From Euryarchaeota archaeon UBA173 (GTDB lineage Archaea > Thermoplasmatota > Poseidoniia > Poseidoniales > Thalassarchaeaceae), in contig DAJH01000081.1 of assembly GCA_002498925.1 (NCBI GenBank), positions 26,033 to 35,724 on the forward strand: a DNA stretch of 9,692 nt, written 5' to 3'. Shown one piece after another: positions 1 to 6,592 of this stretch; positions within the stretch are counted from its first letter, which is position 1, and every line of letters starts with the position of its first letter. Position numbers and translations under genes: made by a program. Under the pieces are notes generated by a model. That model did not search any database and had not been told where the DNA came from. It saw nothing but the letters and a program-made list of their open reading frames with translations.

Positions 1-3
1 TAT

Positions 4-20
4 GGGCACAAGGCGTGCCC
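4..20. other. Perfect 6-bp inverted repeat (hairpin) ahead of the first gene
   Basis: GGGCAC (4-9) and GTGCCC (15-20) are exact reverse complements around a 5-base loop. The repeat lies just before the ribosome binding site and start of the first gene, so it is probably in the 5' untranslated RNA or belongs to the end of an upstream transcript. No T-run follows, so it is not an obvious terminator. Its presence argues against translation beginning at the ATG at position 2. Confidence 0.45.
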
Positions 21-28
21 CCTCCCTA

Positions 29-34
29 GAGGTG
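29..34 (+). promoter_or_regulatory. Shine-Dalgarno site GAGGTG that sets the start of the first gene
   Basis: GAGGTG matches the anti-Shine-Dalgarno tail of archaeal 16S rRNA and lies 6 bases before the ATG at 41. It favours 41 over the in-frame ATG at 2, for which no upstream sequence is available. Confidence 0.65.
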
Positions 35-40
35 GATGCG

Positions 41-1111
41 ATGACGGAACAACTACTCCTTGCAATGTTGGACACTGTCGGATGCTCTGTATCCAATAAC
101 ATCTCTAATTTCCTAGATTCCGGTAGTTCTCCTGAAATTGACGTTAAATGCATCGAGGCCTCGGACCTCGATAGCGCTATTTCGATGCTAGACTCTGGCG
201 AGGTCGACATGCTGGCCGTCCCCGCTTCTGTCATTCACGGGAGAAGAATGGGGCTCCTACAAGCGGGACTGGAAATTGTCGGGGCCAGGACTCCGCAGAG
301 GCCTTACTCCCTACTGGTCTCGGACAACAAGTTGCAATATCAGCCCAAATCAGCCATAATACTGTGTGAACACAAGTTGGTTCGGAGGCAACTCAGGAGA
401 GCGAGAAGAGGGATCAGAATTCTAGATCCGAGGGCATATGCATCGATATCGGGAAGTGACGCTCCGCCCGAAGATCCGGTCTCCTCGGCCAGGTGGATGG
501 AAGAGTTGAGAGTATCTGGAGAAATTGACGGCTTTGTCGCCCGGAGGGGGGTGTACGATGCAGCGGGTTTGATCAGCAGGAGGCATTCACTTCTTCCTGA
601 CCCTCAGAATGCGGGAGAGCCCCATTTCCTGCCTATGCCTTATTCCGATCTGATAGTACTGATAGCCAGAAGAATGTTCCCGGTTAGCATTTCTGAGCAG
701 ATTTCGGAAAAGGAAGGTATGACAAGCTGGTGGATTCATGATAACCTCATCGGGGCTCTGGACAAAGAGATGCTGGACAAGACCGGGATACTGGTCAGGC
801 ACCGCCAAGTTAGGTCCTTGATAAAACAGGCAGAGGACACGCGAGACCTAGTTCTCGAGCAGGTCTGCCAAGACCCGGACGGTGAGGTAAAAGAGGACGA
901 AGTTCATGTTGAGATAAGGATTGAATATGTCTCTAAGGACGGGAAGAAGACCGTGGGTTTGCACAGGGTAATCAGATACTCGGACTTCGAGAGGGCGACC
1001 ATAGCATCACTCCGTGACTGGGAGACACTCCTCAAGGAAACCTCGAGGGAAGTTCCGAAGGATTTCCACACTGATCCAGATACTCCATCCTTCATATCTC
1101 TGGATGACTGA
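41..1111 (+). CDS. Conserved hypothetical protein, possibly a degenerate hydroxymethylbilane synthase (HemC)-like protein
   Basis: This is a 356-residue soluble protein with no signal peptide or membrane segment. I chose the ATG at 41 because of GAGGTG at 29-34; an in-frame ATG at 2 would add 13 residues overlapping a hairpin. The order of segments loosely follows porphobilinogen deaminase: a domain-1 strand (VDMLAVPASVIH, about 55-66) where HemC has its DxAVHSxKDxP motif; an arginine-rich stretch (CEHKLVRRQLRRAR, about 109-122) where HemC has GTSSLRR; EIDGFVARRGVYDAAGL (161-177), like the DAIVLAxAGL strand; and FLPMPYSDLIVLIAR (196-210), like the LPAPGQGALAxxxR strand. Cys276 in VCQDPDGEV could correspond to the Cys that carries the dipyrromethane cofactor. 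The substrate-contact Lys-Asp of KDxP is not there, so ordinary enzyme activity is doubtful. This is a fold-level guess from motif order; the protein could be another type-2 periplasmic-binding-like fold. The next gene follows after 84 bases on the same strand. Confidence 0.5.
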   Translation: MTEQLLLAMLDTVGCSVSNNISNFLDSGSSPEIDVKCIEASDLDSAISMLDSGEVDMLAVPASVIHGRRMGLLQAGLEIVGARTPQRPYSLLVSDNKLQYQPKSAIILCEHKLVRRQLRRARRGIRILDPRAYASISGSDAPPEDPVSSARWMEELRVSGEIDGFVARRGVYDAAGLISRRHSLLPDPQNAGEPHFLPMPYSDLIVLIARRMFPVSISEQISEKEGMTSWWIHDNLIGALDKEMLDKTGILVRHRQVRSLIKQAEDTRDLVLEQVCQDPDGEVKEDEVHVEIRIEYVSKDGKKTVGLHRVIRYSDFERATIASLRDWETLLKETSREVPKDFHTDPDTPSFISLDD

Positions 1112-1131
1112 AATAGGTACGAGAAACGGCT

Positions 1132-1145
1132 TTCGAGGTCTCGAA
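1132..1145. repeat. Short dyad TTCGAG-GT-CTCGAA in the gap between the first two genes
   Basis: TTCGAG (1132-1137) and CTCGAA (1140-1145) are exact reverse complements around GT. The 2-base spacer is too short for a good RNA hairpin, so an operator-like DNA dyad is more plausible than a terminator. It sits 50 bases before the ATG of the SAP gene. It could be chance. Confidence 0.25.
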
Positions 1146-1195
1146 GGACACGCAATCGATATCATGGTAGAGAGTTCGGAACGCCCTGAGGGCAC

Positions 1196-2176
1196 ATGGA
1201 TTACGACGAGTACATGCTAGATGGCCTCTATCGTGGCAGGCTAGTAGAGCTCAGAGAGAGGGCAGAGGAATTGGGCATCTCAAAGAGCGGTTCAGTGGAA
1301 GTACTCAGAGCGAGGCTGATTCACTACCTAGTCCTCCCTGAACATGATCTTTCATGGGATGGGATTCAGTCAATGTCCCACGGCGATCTGGGTGAAGTTC
1401 TGAAGATTTTCGGAGTCAAGTCATCAGGGTCCCAGAGAGAGAGGAGGCAACGAATATGGCTGCATCTTAACTTCGACTCCAGAAGAATGACAATAGAGAA
1501 ATTGGCTGAAATGGACCGTGATGATCTGCATGAGATGTGCGTTAGACTAGAAAGTCCGCTAACTGGAAATCGGACCGTTTTGATGGGGAGGGTGGCAGGG
1601 GTGCTCACTAACCAACTGAATGGTTGGGGCAGGATAAAGCGGAGTCTCCGGAGGAATGGAATCCCTGGTGCTGCTGAGAGTGTGCCATCAGATGATTCAC
1701 CTACTGAGCTTGTTCCGGATGAGGGAGAGGTTAGTTTGGATATTGACTTCCATGAGATTGTCCCACCAGCGGTAATTGAGGATGCTTCGGATGCAATAGC
1801 GATGGGATTCGAGAGCCTGGACTTGGATGTTCAGACCGACCTGAGGTTCGTGGCTTCCAAGATGGGGGACCTGGAGAGGATGGTTGGAACTATCTTGAGG
1901 GGGCATGGCGGAAGATGGGGCGAGGTGCAGAAGGAACTGGTACTGAGGCTAGCGAAGAGGAGGGGCTGGCCGGTGGACAGCGATTCAATCAGGGCCAGGG
2001 TCTCCAGAGTAGCCACGGACATTGCGGAAATCAAAGGAGCGCGAATGGGTGAGTTCGGAATAGAGCAGTCGAGGCACGCACTCAGGGCGGAAGTCGCCAG
2101 TAACGAGTCGGCAGCAAGAGTCAGGGCGGCCATGAGGGACGCACAAAGGGTCATCGAAGGTCAGAATTCTGACTAA
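1196..2176 (+). CDS. SAP-motif protein with three N-terminal SAP-like repeats
   Basis: This 326-residue protein has three consecutive SAP-like units: residues about 14-45 (LVELRERAEELGISKSGS, then VLRARLIHYL), 62-92 (DLGEVLKIFGVKSSGS, then RRQRIWLHL) and 105-139 (DRDDLHEMCVRLESPLTGNR, then LMGRVAGVL). Each shows a helix, a Gly/Ser-containing turn and a basic second helix, the usual pattern of SAP modules, which bind DNA or RNA. A low-complexity acidic linker (about 160-200) leads to a mostly helical, charged C-terminal part (about 205-320) that I do not recognise. No catalytic motif is visible. The start at 1196 has only a GAGGG (1188-1192) 3 bases before it; the next in-frame ATG (1214) is possible. 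It probably shares a transcript with the upstream gene. Its TAA overlaps the stop of the convergent RPA-associated gene. A nucleic-acid-binding role is inferred from the SAP motifs and unproven. Confidence 0.65.
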   Translation: MDYDEYMLDGLYRGRLVELRERAEELGISKSGSVEVLRARLIHYLVLPEHDLSWDGIQSMSHGDLGEVLKIFGVKSSGSQRERRQRIWLHLNFDSRRMTIEKLAEMDRDDLHEMCVRLESPLTGNRTVLMGRVAGVLTNQLNGWGRIKRSLRRNGIPGAAESVPSDDSPTELVPDEGEVSLDIDFHEIVPPAVIEDASDAIAMGFESLDLDVQTDLRFVASKMGDLERMVGTILRGHGGRWGEVQKELVLRLAKRRGWPVDSDSIRARVSRVATDIAEIKGARMGEFGIEQSRHALRAEVASNESAARVRAAMRDAQRVIEGQNSD

Positions 2177-3123
2177 GAGGGTAGGATTCGGAAGAATCCA
2201 AACCTTGGTTCGATGATCGAGCCCTCTACGTCCCTGAGGCTCTCGAGTGCATCTTCAGCATCTTCCCTTGAGAAGCCAGCTTCAACGCATGAAAGGATGA
2301 TTGAGTCGTACTCAACCCCCTCTCCAGAATCTCTAGCATTGATTGTCGCGATGATTGTCCCATGCAAGTCCCCAGCTGGCTCGACTGGAGTTACGGGCTG
2401 ATCGCCGACTGCTGCGGGAGTCTGCCCTGCTGCCTGACTTTCTTCTTCCGGAATGGGTTCCTGGATTAGGCTGGATCTCCCAGAAGCCGCTGACAATGCT
2501 TGTAGGACGCCAACACGGTAATTCTCACTGTCGAAGTCCGGATAGTGCTCCCTAGACGAAACGAGGCCTTGGATGAGGTCAGATGGTACGCCGGCGCTCT
2601 CCATCGAGTTCTGGTTTAGTTCGGCGCCGAGGGACTTCTCATACGCATCTATACGTCGGAGTGTTGCATCAGCGGCATCGGACAGCCACATGGAGTAGGC
2701 TTCCTTATCGCAAACTGCGAACTGCTCCGTCCTGAGTGACATGAACACACCGCCGTCCTCCTGTTCGAACCATCTCGACCGACCGACTAGAATCATCAGG
2801 AACCTATCCCCTGATTCGAACCTAGCGAGGAGTTCTTCGGCATCCGGGTGGAGCTCTGGCTGGAATGGTGCGATATTGAAGAAGTGGGCCCCGGTTGGAT
2901 CACGGAGGGAGCCTGAGTAGCTCGGCCCATTGTCTCCGTCTCTCCTCTCCATTCTGTCGATTACCCCTGCTACCAATGCTCTGTTTACCCTAGCACCTAG
3001 CTTGGTTACGACGAAGGATGGGTCGTACTCACCTGCGCCGACCTCCGTCAGGGAAGAGTCGGAGTACTCCCTTGCGAGCATCCTGATGGCGCTCTGCCTC
3101 ACTCTCCTTTCGCCCTGCATCAT
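2173..3123 (-). CDS. RPA-associated protein (COG3390-type OB-fold protein, RPA41/rpap family)
   Basis: This 316-residue protein follows the replication protein A gene. Euryarchaeal members of this family are encoded beside RPA and form a complex with it on single-stranded DNA. Residues about 36-138 fit the family's OB-fold: LGARVNRALVAGVI, the signature-like LRDPTGAHFFNIAPFQPE (about 73-90), then FLMILVGRSRWFEQEDGG. A Glu/Pro/Ala-rich flexible linker (about 216-250) joins it to a C-terminal winged-helix-like domain (about 252-316: TIIATINARDSGEGVEYDSI, ending EPRFGFFRIL), comparable to the RPA32 C-terminal interaction module. I chose the ATG at 3123 because its ATGA overlaps the TGA of rpa and GGGGGGTGA lies 4 bases upstream; the in-frame GTG at 3138 is unlikely. 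This implies translational coupling with rpa. The family assignment is from recalled motifs and context. Confidence 0.85.
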   Translation of the reverse strand: MMQGERRVRQSAIRMLAREYSDSSLTEVGAGEYDPSFVVTKLGARVNRALVAGVIDRMERRDGDNGPSYSGSLRDPTGAHFFNIAPFQPELHPDAEELLARFESGDRFLMILVGRSRWFEQEDGGVFMSLRTEQFAVCDKEAYSMWLSDAADATLRRIDAYEKSLGAELNQNSMESAGVPSDLIQGLVSSREHYPDFDSENYRVGVLQALSAASGRSSLIQEPIPEEESQAAGQTPAAVGDQPVTPVEPAGDLHGTIIATINARDSGEGVEYDSIILSCVEAGFSREDAEDALESLRDVEGSIIEPRFGFFRILPS

Positions 3124-4847
3124 AGAGTCACCCCCCACTTCTCCATTACTTGATTGGCCGCATCGGATGGAGAGAGTTCTCCCTTTGTGGCACTTTCCGC
3201 GAGAATCATTGCACCTTGGTCGTCTATCAAGGCGAGTCCGTTTACAGCTACCCTTCTGCCGAGATACTCGTCCCGGATAGATGCTAGGAAAGCCTCCTGT
3301 CCGTCCTTGGAAATCCTGTCGGTGACCTCATCCTGTGTCATCTTCAAGAAATCCTGTGCGGGTTCCTTCGACAGTAGAAGAGATACATTAGAGACGCCAT
3401 CGTCCATAACCAAGCGAACCCGTAGGTCCTCCTCCCCCCTCTGCGGTCCGCAATCTATGCAGTTTCCATCTCTGAGCCTCTTGCGGCATTTCCTGTTCCC
3501 GTCTGGCATTATCACCGGGCATCTTTCAATTATCCCTGAGTCGTTCGTTACGAATACTATTGTTCCATTCGTCCTGATACCCCTCCTAGTGCCCCCTCTG
3601 ACCAGTTCGGTTAGTTCGACATCGACCCAGTGATCATTGGGGTCTATCTGGTCCCATGCTGGATTCTCAAGATTGGTTGCCTGGCTAATATCGTCAATTA
3701 CCAAGTCCGGAGAGCCTTGCCAAGACTGGACCCTTGCTTCCTTGAGGTGAATGAAATCACCTGGTTTGGGATCAAAATCGCACCATGCGGTTAGCCTGCA
3801 ACGGCCTGTTGGGTCCATCACGTCGCCACTACGGACCACCCTCTCAGTGCCGTCTTTGGCCGTGAATGATCTCTGATTCCAAGTCTCCACCTGGAGAGTC
3901 ACCTCGATGTCCCTCATACCATTCCTGAGTTCCGATATGCTACTCTTTGTGGAAGATGAAAGCTCATCTAGACTGGCGAATGAGTTGTCGTGGTAGACCT
4001 CCACCTTAGTTGTGTCACTGATGTTGACCTCGGGAGTGTCCCTGAATCTTCTCACAGTTGCGCCCTCTATCCTCACCAGTGCACCGGCTTCATGCTCGAA
4101 ATCCGACCACGAAAGCATGCTTATGCTCCCAGTTGAGTCAGCAAGCCTCCCCCTGACTATATTCAATTGCCCGGAGCCATCCCTCTTCACGATCACATCG
4201 GGCTTTGTAGATACGACCCTCGCGACCAGATTGACGAATCCCTCGGATTCAGATGCTTTCTCTATGGTCATGGGCTCATGTGATGGTTGATGTACAGTTG
4301 CCCCTCCTTCCTTGAGGATAGAAACGCGAGAAGTTCTATTGATATTTATCGAACGCTTTTCGTTCCACTCGTTCACTGAGACTCCTTCCAGGCGAACTAC
4401 AGATCCAGGAGCCAGATTCTGGCTGTGGTCCCCCCAGTCCTTGTAGTCCCACCTCACCCTCTTATCACTAGTCTCCCATGGATTATCTTCTATCCACCCG
4501 AAGGCTATCTGCCTCTCTTCGCCGGACTTCATCTTCTGCACCCTAGGGGTATAGGACACGACGGCAACCTCGATGGTGACGTTGCGGTCATCTGCCCCTA
4601 GGTCGGAGAAGCGATTCGCCTTCTTCTCTGGAGATTGCTGTGCGGATGATGGCGAGGACGATTTTGTCACTTCTATTCCCGCCTCTGCCTGGAACTTCCT
4701 CATCACAGACCTAAAGGCGTCTTCCGGCGGTATCAGGAACTCTTCCTCATATCTCTTGAATTCCTTGGCTATTTCTTCCTCACTCGCATCCTTGCATTCT
4801 TCCTTGACCATGGCCACCTGTGTGGCATATTTTCCATCTTCACTCAT
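3120..4847 (-). CDS. rpa: Replication protein A (RPA), single-stranded DNA-binding protein with several OB folds and a zinc finger
   Basis: This 575-residue protein coats single-stranded DNA in replication, repair and recombination. The N-terminus (about 20-52, EEEIAKEFKRYEEEFLIPPE) matches the helical module found at the start of archaeal RPAs and is followed by a Ser/Gln/Lys-rich linker. OB-like units then lie at about 80-179 (VRLEGVSVNEWNEKRSINI), 199-285 (GRLADSTGSISMLSWSDFEH) and 311-389 (DVMDPTGRCRLTAWCDF). A fourth, about 407-552, contains a zinc-finger insert with Cys443, Cys454, Cys463 and Cys466 (C-x10-C-x8-C-x2-C), as in euryarchaeal and eukaryotic large-subunit RPA. The start is the ATG at 4847, with GGAG 8 bases upstream; an in-frame TTG at 4871 would add 8 residues and is less likely. 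Transcription probably begins in the region shared with mogA, and the stop overlaps the RPA-associated gene. Confidence 0.92.
   Translation of the reverse strand: MSEDGKYATQVAMVKEECKDASEEEIAKEFKRYEEEFLIPPEDAFRSVMRKFQAEAGIEVTKSSSPSSAQQSPEKKANRFSDLGADDRNVTIEVAVVSYTPRVQKMKSGEERQIAFGWIEDNPWETSDKRVRWDYKDWGDHSQNLAPGSVVRLEGVSVNEWNEKRSININRTSRVSILKEGGATVHQPSHEPMTIEKASESEGFVNLVARVVSTKPDVIVKRDGSGQLNIVRGRLADSTGSISMLSWSDFEHEAGALVRIEGATVRRFRDTPEVNISDTTKVEVYHDNSFASLDELSSSTKSSISELRNGMRDIEVTLQVETWNQRSFTAKDGTERVVRSGDVMDPTGRCRLTAWCDFDPKPGDFIHLKEARVQSWQGSPDLVIDDISQATNLENPAWDQIDPNDHWVDVELTELVRGGTRRGIRTNGTIVFVTNDSGIIERCPVIMPDGNRKCRKRLRDGNCIDCGPQRGEEDLRVRLVMDDGVSNVSLLLSKEPAQDFLKMTQDEVTDRISKDGQEAFLASIRDEYLGRRVAVNGLALIDDQGAMILAESATKGELSPSDAANQVMEKWGVTL
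3128..3136 (-). promoter_or_regulatory. Strong Shine-Dalgarno inside the end of rpa
   Basis: On the minus strand GGGGGGTGA occupies the last codons of rpa and ends 4 bases before the ATG at 3123. The strong site and the ATGA overlap together decide the start of the RPA-associated gene and point to coupled translation. Confidence 0.65.
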
Positions 4848-5083
4848 TTTCTCAGCTCCGCCTAATGACAAAATGCTGAGTAATCTTGAGTCGACGTAGC
4901 TTCAGTACCTATCGGAACTGAGCTAGGCGATGCACGGGTATTTATCCTGCGTGCGGTTTGGGGAAGACTCAGCACTTCATCACCTCAAGCAGGGGAGTTT
5001 TAACCCGGCGGTTCTTGAAGGTGTCCCCCGAAAGTTGGCTTTCGACCGACGGCGTTAATCGTGAGAGTCCCTCGTCCGAGTAC
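4848..5083. promoter_or_regulatory. Divergent control region between rpa and mogA
   Basis: These 236 bases separate two divergent gene starts and hold no convincing gene. TATTTATCC at 4939-4947 reads GGATAAATA on the minus strand and is a plausible archaeal TATA element for rpa, giving a leader of about 65-70 bases. GTTTTAACC at 4997-5005 is a weaker candidate for mogA, about 80 bases before its ATG. A reading frame open upstream of mogA (TTG at 4958) would add 42 residues with no family resemblance, so I treat it as non-coding. No transcript start can be fixed by eye. Confidence 0.4.
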
Positions 5084-5635
5084 ATGCCCGAGGGAGAATT
5101 ATGCAAGTTCGGGATCTTGACCTCCTCGGACAGGGCTAGCTCTGGCGAATACGACGACATTAGCGGCCCTGCAATTGAGGGTTTCCTGCGAGATGCTTTG
5201 ACTACCCCCTGGGAGTCGGCAAGGAGGCTGGTGCCAGACGAGAAGCACGCGATTGAGGAGGGCCTCAAGGATCTTGTCGATAACGAAATGTGCTCAGTTG
5301 TCATTACCACGGGAGGGACTGGTCCAGCACCGAGGGACGTCACTCCCGAGGCGACCGCCGCAGTGTGTGACAGAATTCTCCCGGGTTTTGGAGAACACAT
5401 GAGGTCGATTTCCATGAAGTACGTTCCAACTGGCATATTATCACGACAAATAGCAGGGACAAGGGGCTCCTCTCTGATAATCAATCTCCCAGGCTCCCCT
5501 AGGTCAATCAGAGAGATACTGGACGAGGTTTTTGCCGCGGTCCCATACTGTGTCGATCTGATAGGCGGACCATACATAGAGACCGATGAGAGCGTCATAG
5601 AGTCGTTCCGCCCACCTCATGCAAGGCGCGAATGA
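5084..5635 (+). CDS. mogA: Molybdopterin adenylyltransferase MogA (Mog/MoaB family)
   Basis: This 183-residue protein activates molybdopterin by adenylylation with ATP before metal insertion in molybdenum cofactor synthesis. It resembles E. coli Mog along nearly its whole length. FGILTSSDRASSGEYDD (9-25) matches the N-terminal strand. TTGGTGPAPRDVTPEAT (about 75-91) is the MPT-binding TGGTG loop with the Asp of RDVTPEA. LPGFGE (about 99-104), VPTGILSRQIAG (about 114-125) and NLPGSP (about 134-139) complete the active site, and the tail ESFRPPHARRE matches the Mog C-terminus. Unlike E. coli Mog it lacks the short insertion after the NLPG motif. I chose the ATG at 5084 because it gives the normal family length; it has no clear Shine-Dalgarno site, and earlier starts only add unrelated residues. 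The TGA overlaps the ATG of rph. The strong similarity to bacterial Mog suggests acquisition from bacteria. A molybdoenzyme would be expected elsewhere in the genome. Confidence 0.93.
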   Translation: MPEGELCKFGILTSSDRASSGEYDDISGPAIEGFLRDALTTPWESARRLVPDEKHAIEEGLKDLVDNEMCSVVITTGGTGPAPRDVTPEATAAVCDRILPGFGEHMRSISMKYVPTGILSRQIAGTRGSSLIINLPGSPRSIREILDEVFAAVPYCVDLIGGPYIETDESVIESFRPPHARRE

Positions 5636-6492
5636 TTCAACAAGGGGGCTATGGTCGCAAGTGCATGGCGAAGATGAAGTCTGGAGATATTTCTACCGAT
5701 AGGGAGAAGGATGAGCTTAGGGAAATACACGTAACTCTCGACTTCACTCCCAATGCCCTCGCATCTCTTCTCTACAGACAAGGAGATACCATTGTTCTCG
5801 TTTGCGTTACAAAGGCCCCCTCCCTTCCAAGATGGTTCCCTAGAAACTCCAGCAGAGGATGGGTCCATGCCGAATATTCCTTACTACCTGGGTCTACTGA
5901 TTCAAGATTCAGGAGAGAACGAGGCGGAGCAAAGGGGAGGACCATGGAAATCGAGCGTCTGGTTGCCCGATCCCTTAGAGGGGCGGTCGACCTAGAGGCC
6001 CTTGGACCAGTTGCGCTAACTGTGGATTGCGATATCCTGAATGCAGATGGCGGCACTAGATGCGCGTCCATAACAGCTGCAAATATCGCACTCCGTCTAG
6101 CGGTTCGCAGACTCATTGCATCCGGTGACTGCCTTCCTATCGAAATACGACCGACCAAGGAGGAAATATCCAACGGCTGGACTGCCCCTGAATTATCTCC
6201 CGAGGAGCGTGCTAATCACGAGTCAGCAGTCATGATGAATGACGTCGCCGCAGTATCTGTTGGGATGGTCAACGGCAGTGTGATGACGGATCTTGACTAC
6301 ATCCTAGACAGCAATGCCGATGTGGATATGAATGTGGTAATGACCAGTGATGGGGGTTTCGTTGAAGTTCAGGGGACTGGGGAGGAGGCGACTTACACCA
6401 GGGACGAGCTTGATTCACTGATCAATGCGGCCACGATTGGAATCGAGGAGCTGCATCGCATTCAAACAGAGACGCTTGACGGAGTCAACTGA
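5632..6492 (+). CDS. rph: Bacterial-type ribonuclease PH (phosphorolytic 3'-5' exoribonuclease)
   Basis: RNase PH removes 3' nucleotides from tRNA precursors and other RNAs using phosphate. This 286-residue protein carries signatures of the bacterial enzyme rather than archaeal Rrp41: RGWVHAEYSLLPGSTDSR (75-92), GRTMEIERLVARSLRG (102-117), DCDILNADGGTRCASIT (132-148) with the phosphate-binding GGTR, and DYILDSNADVDMNVVM (222-237) with two Asp, 226 and 232, spaced as the catalytic pair, then FVEVQGTGEEATYTRDEL (243-260). Two oddities stand out. The usual RxDGR N-terminal signature is reduced to DREKDELR (23-30). An insertion of roughly 27 charged residues (about 172-199) lies between LIASGDCLP and MMNDVAAVSVG, making the protein longer than the usual 240-255. 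The ATG at 5632 overlaps the mogA stop (ATGA); the ATG at 5665, without a ribosome binding site, is an alternative. The neighbouring tRNA gene is convergent. Confidence 0.9.
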   Translation: MIQQGGYGRKCMAKMKSGDISTDREKDELREIHVTLDFTPNALASLLYRQGDTIVLVCVTKAPSLPRWFPRNSSRGWVHAEYSLLPGSTDSRFRRERGGAKGRTMEIERLVARSLRGAVDLEALGPVALTVDCDILNADGGTRCASITAANIALRLAVRRLIASGDCLPIEIRPTKEEISNGWTAPELSPEERANHESAVMMNDVAAVSVGMVNGSVMTDLDYILDSNADVDMNVVMTSDGGFVEVQGTGEEATYTRDELDSLINAATIGIEELHRIQTETLDGVN

Positions 6493-6506
6493 GCTAACCG
6501 CTGAGG

Positions 6507-6512
6507 AAAAAA
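6507..6512 (-). terminator. T6 run directly after tRNA-Phe
   Basis: On the minus strand TTTTTT follows the CCA end of the tRNA gene without any gap. Archaeal RNA polymerase terminates at oligo-T tracts, so this is the likely end of the tRNA transcript. Only about 14 more bases separate it from the convergent rph stop. Confidence 0.55.
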
Positions 6513-6588
6513 TGGTGGGACTGGCCGGACTTGAACCAGCGGCCTCCGCATCTTCAGTGCGGCGCTCTCCCAGCTGAGCTACAGTCCC
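6513..6588 (-). tRNA. tRNA-Phe (anticodon GAA), CCA encoded
   Basis: The minus strand folds into a complete 76-base cloverleaf: acceptor GGGACTG/CAGTCCC; D arm GCTC/GAGC with loop AGCTGGGA; anticodon stem CCGCA/TGCGG with loop CTGAAGA, giving anticodon GAA; a 5-base variable loop AGGCC; and T arm GCTGG/CCGGC (one T-G pair) with loop TTCAAGT. Discriminator A is followed by a genomic CCA at 6513-6515. No intron is present. The gene is downstream of, and on the same strand as, the endonuclease IV-like gene and converges with rph. No TATA element is obvious in the 56-base gap upstream, so it may be released from the longer transcript. Confidence 0.96.
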
Positions 6589-6592
6589 GTAG

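Noticed and set aside
1831..2154. Ala/Leu/Ser-rich open frame opposite the SAP gene.
   Set aside because: Its composition is what the reverse complement of a charged helical coding stretch gives, with no motif and no start signal.
3124..3138. GTG start at 3138 for the RPA-associated protein.
   Set aside because: Its bases form the Shine-Dalgarno site for the ATG at 3123, which also makes a classic ATGA overlap with rpa.
4958..5083. N-terminal extension of mogA from the TTG at 4958 (42 extra residues).
   Set aside because: The extra residues have no resemblance to the MogA family, there is no ribosome binding site, and the stretch overlaps the divergent promoter region. The ATG at 5084 gives the normal protein length.
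4969..5598. Long open frame on the minus strand opposite mogA (209 codons).
   Set aside because: It is antisense to a clear mogA, shows no family motif, and is explained by the G+C-rich codon pattern of the real gene.
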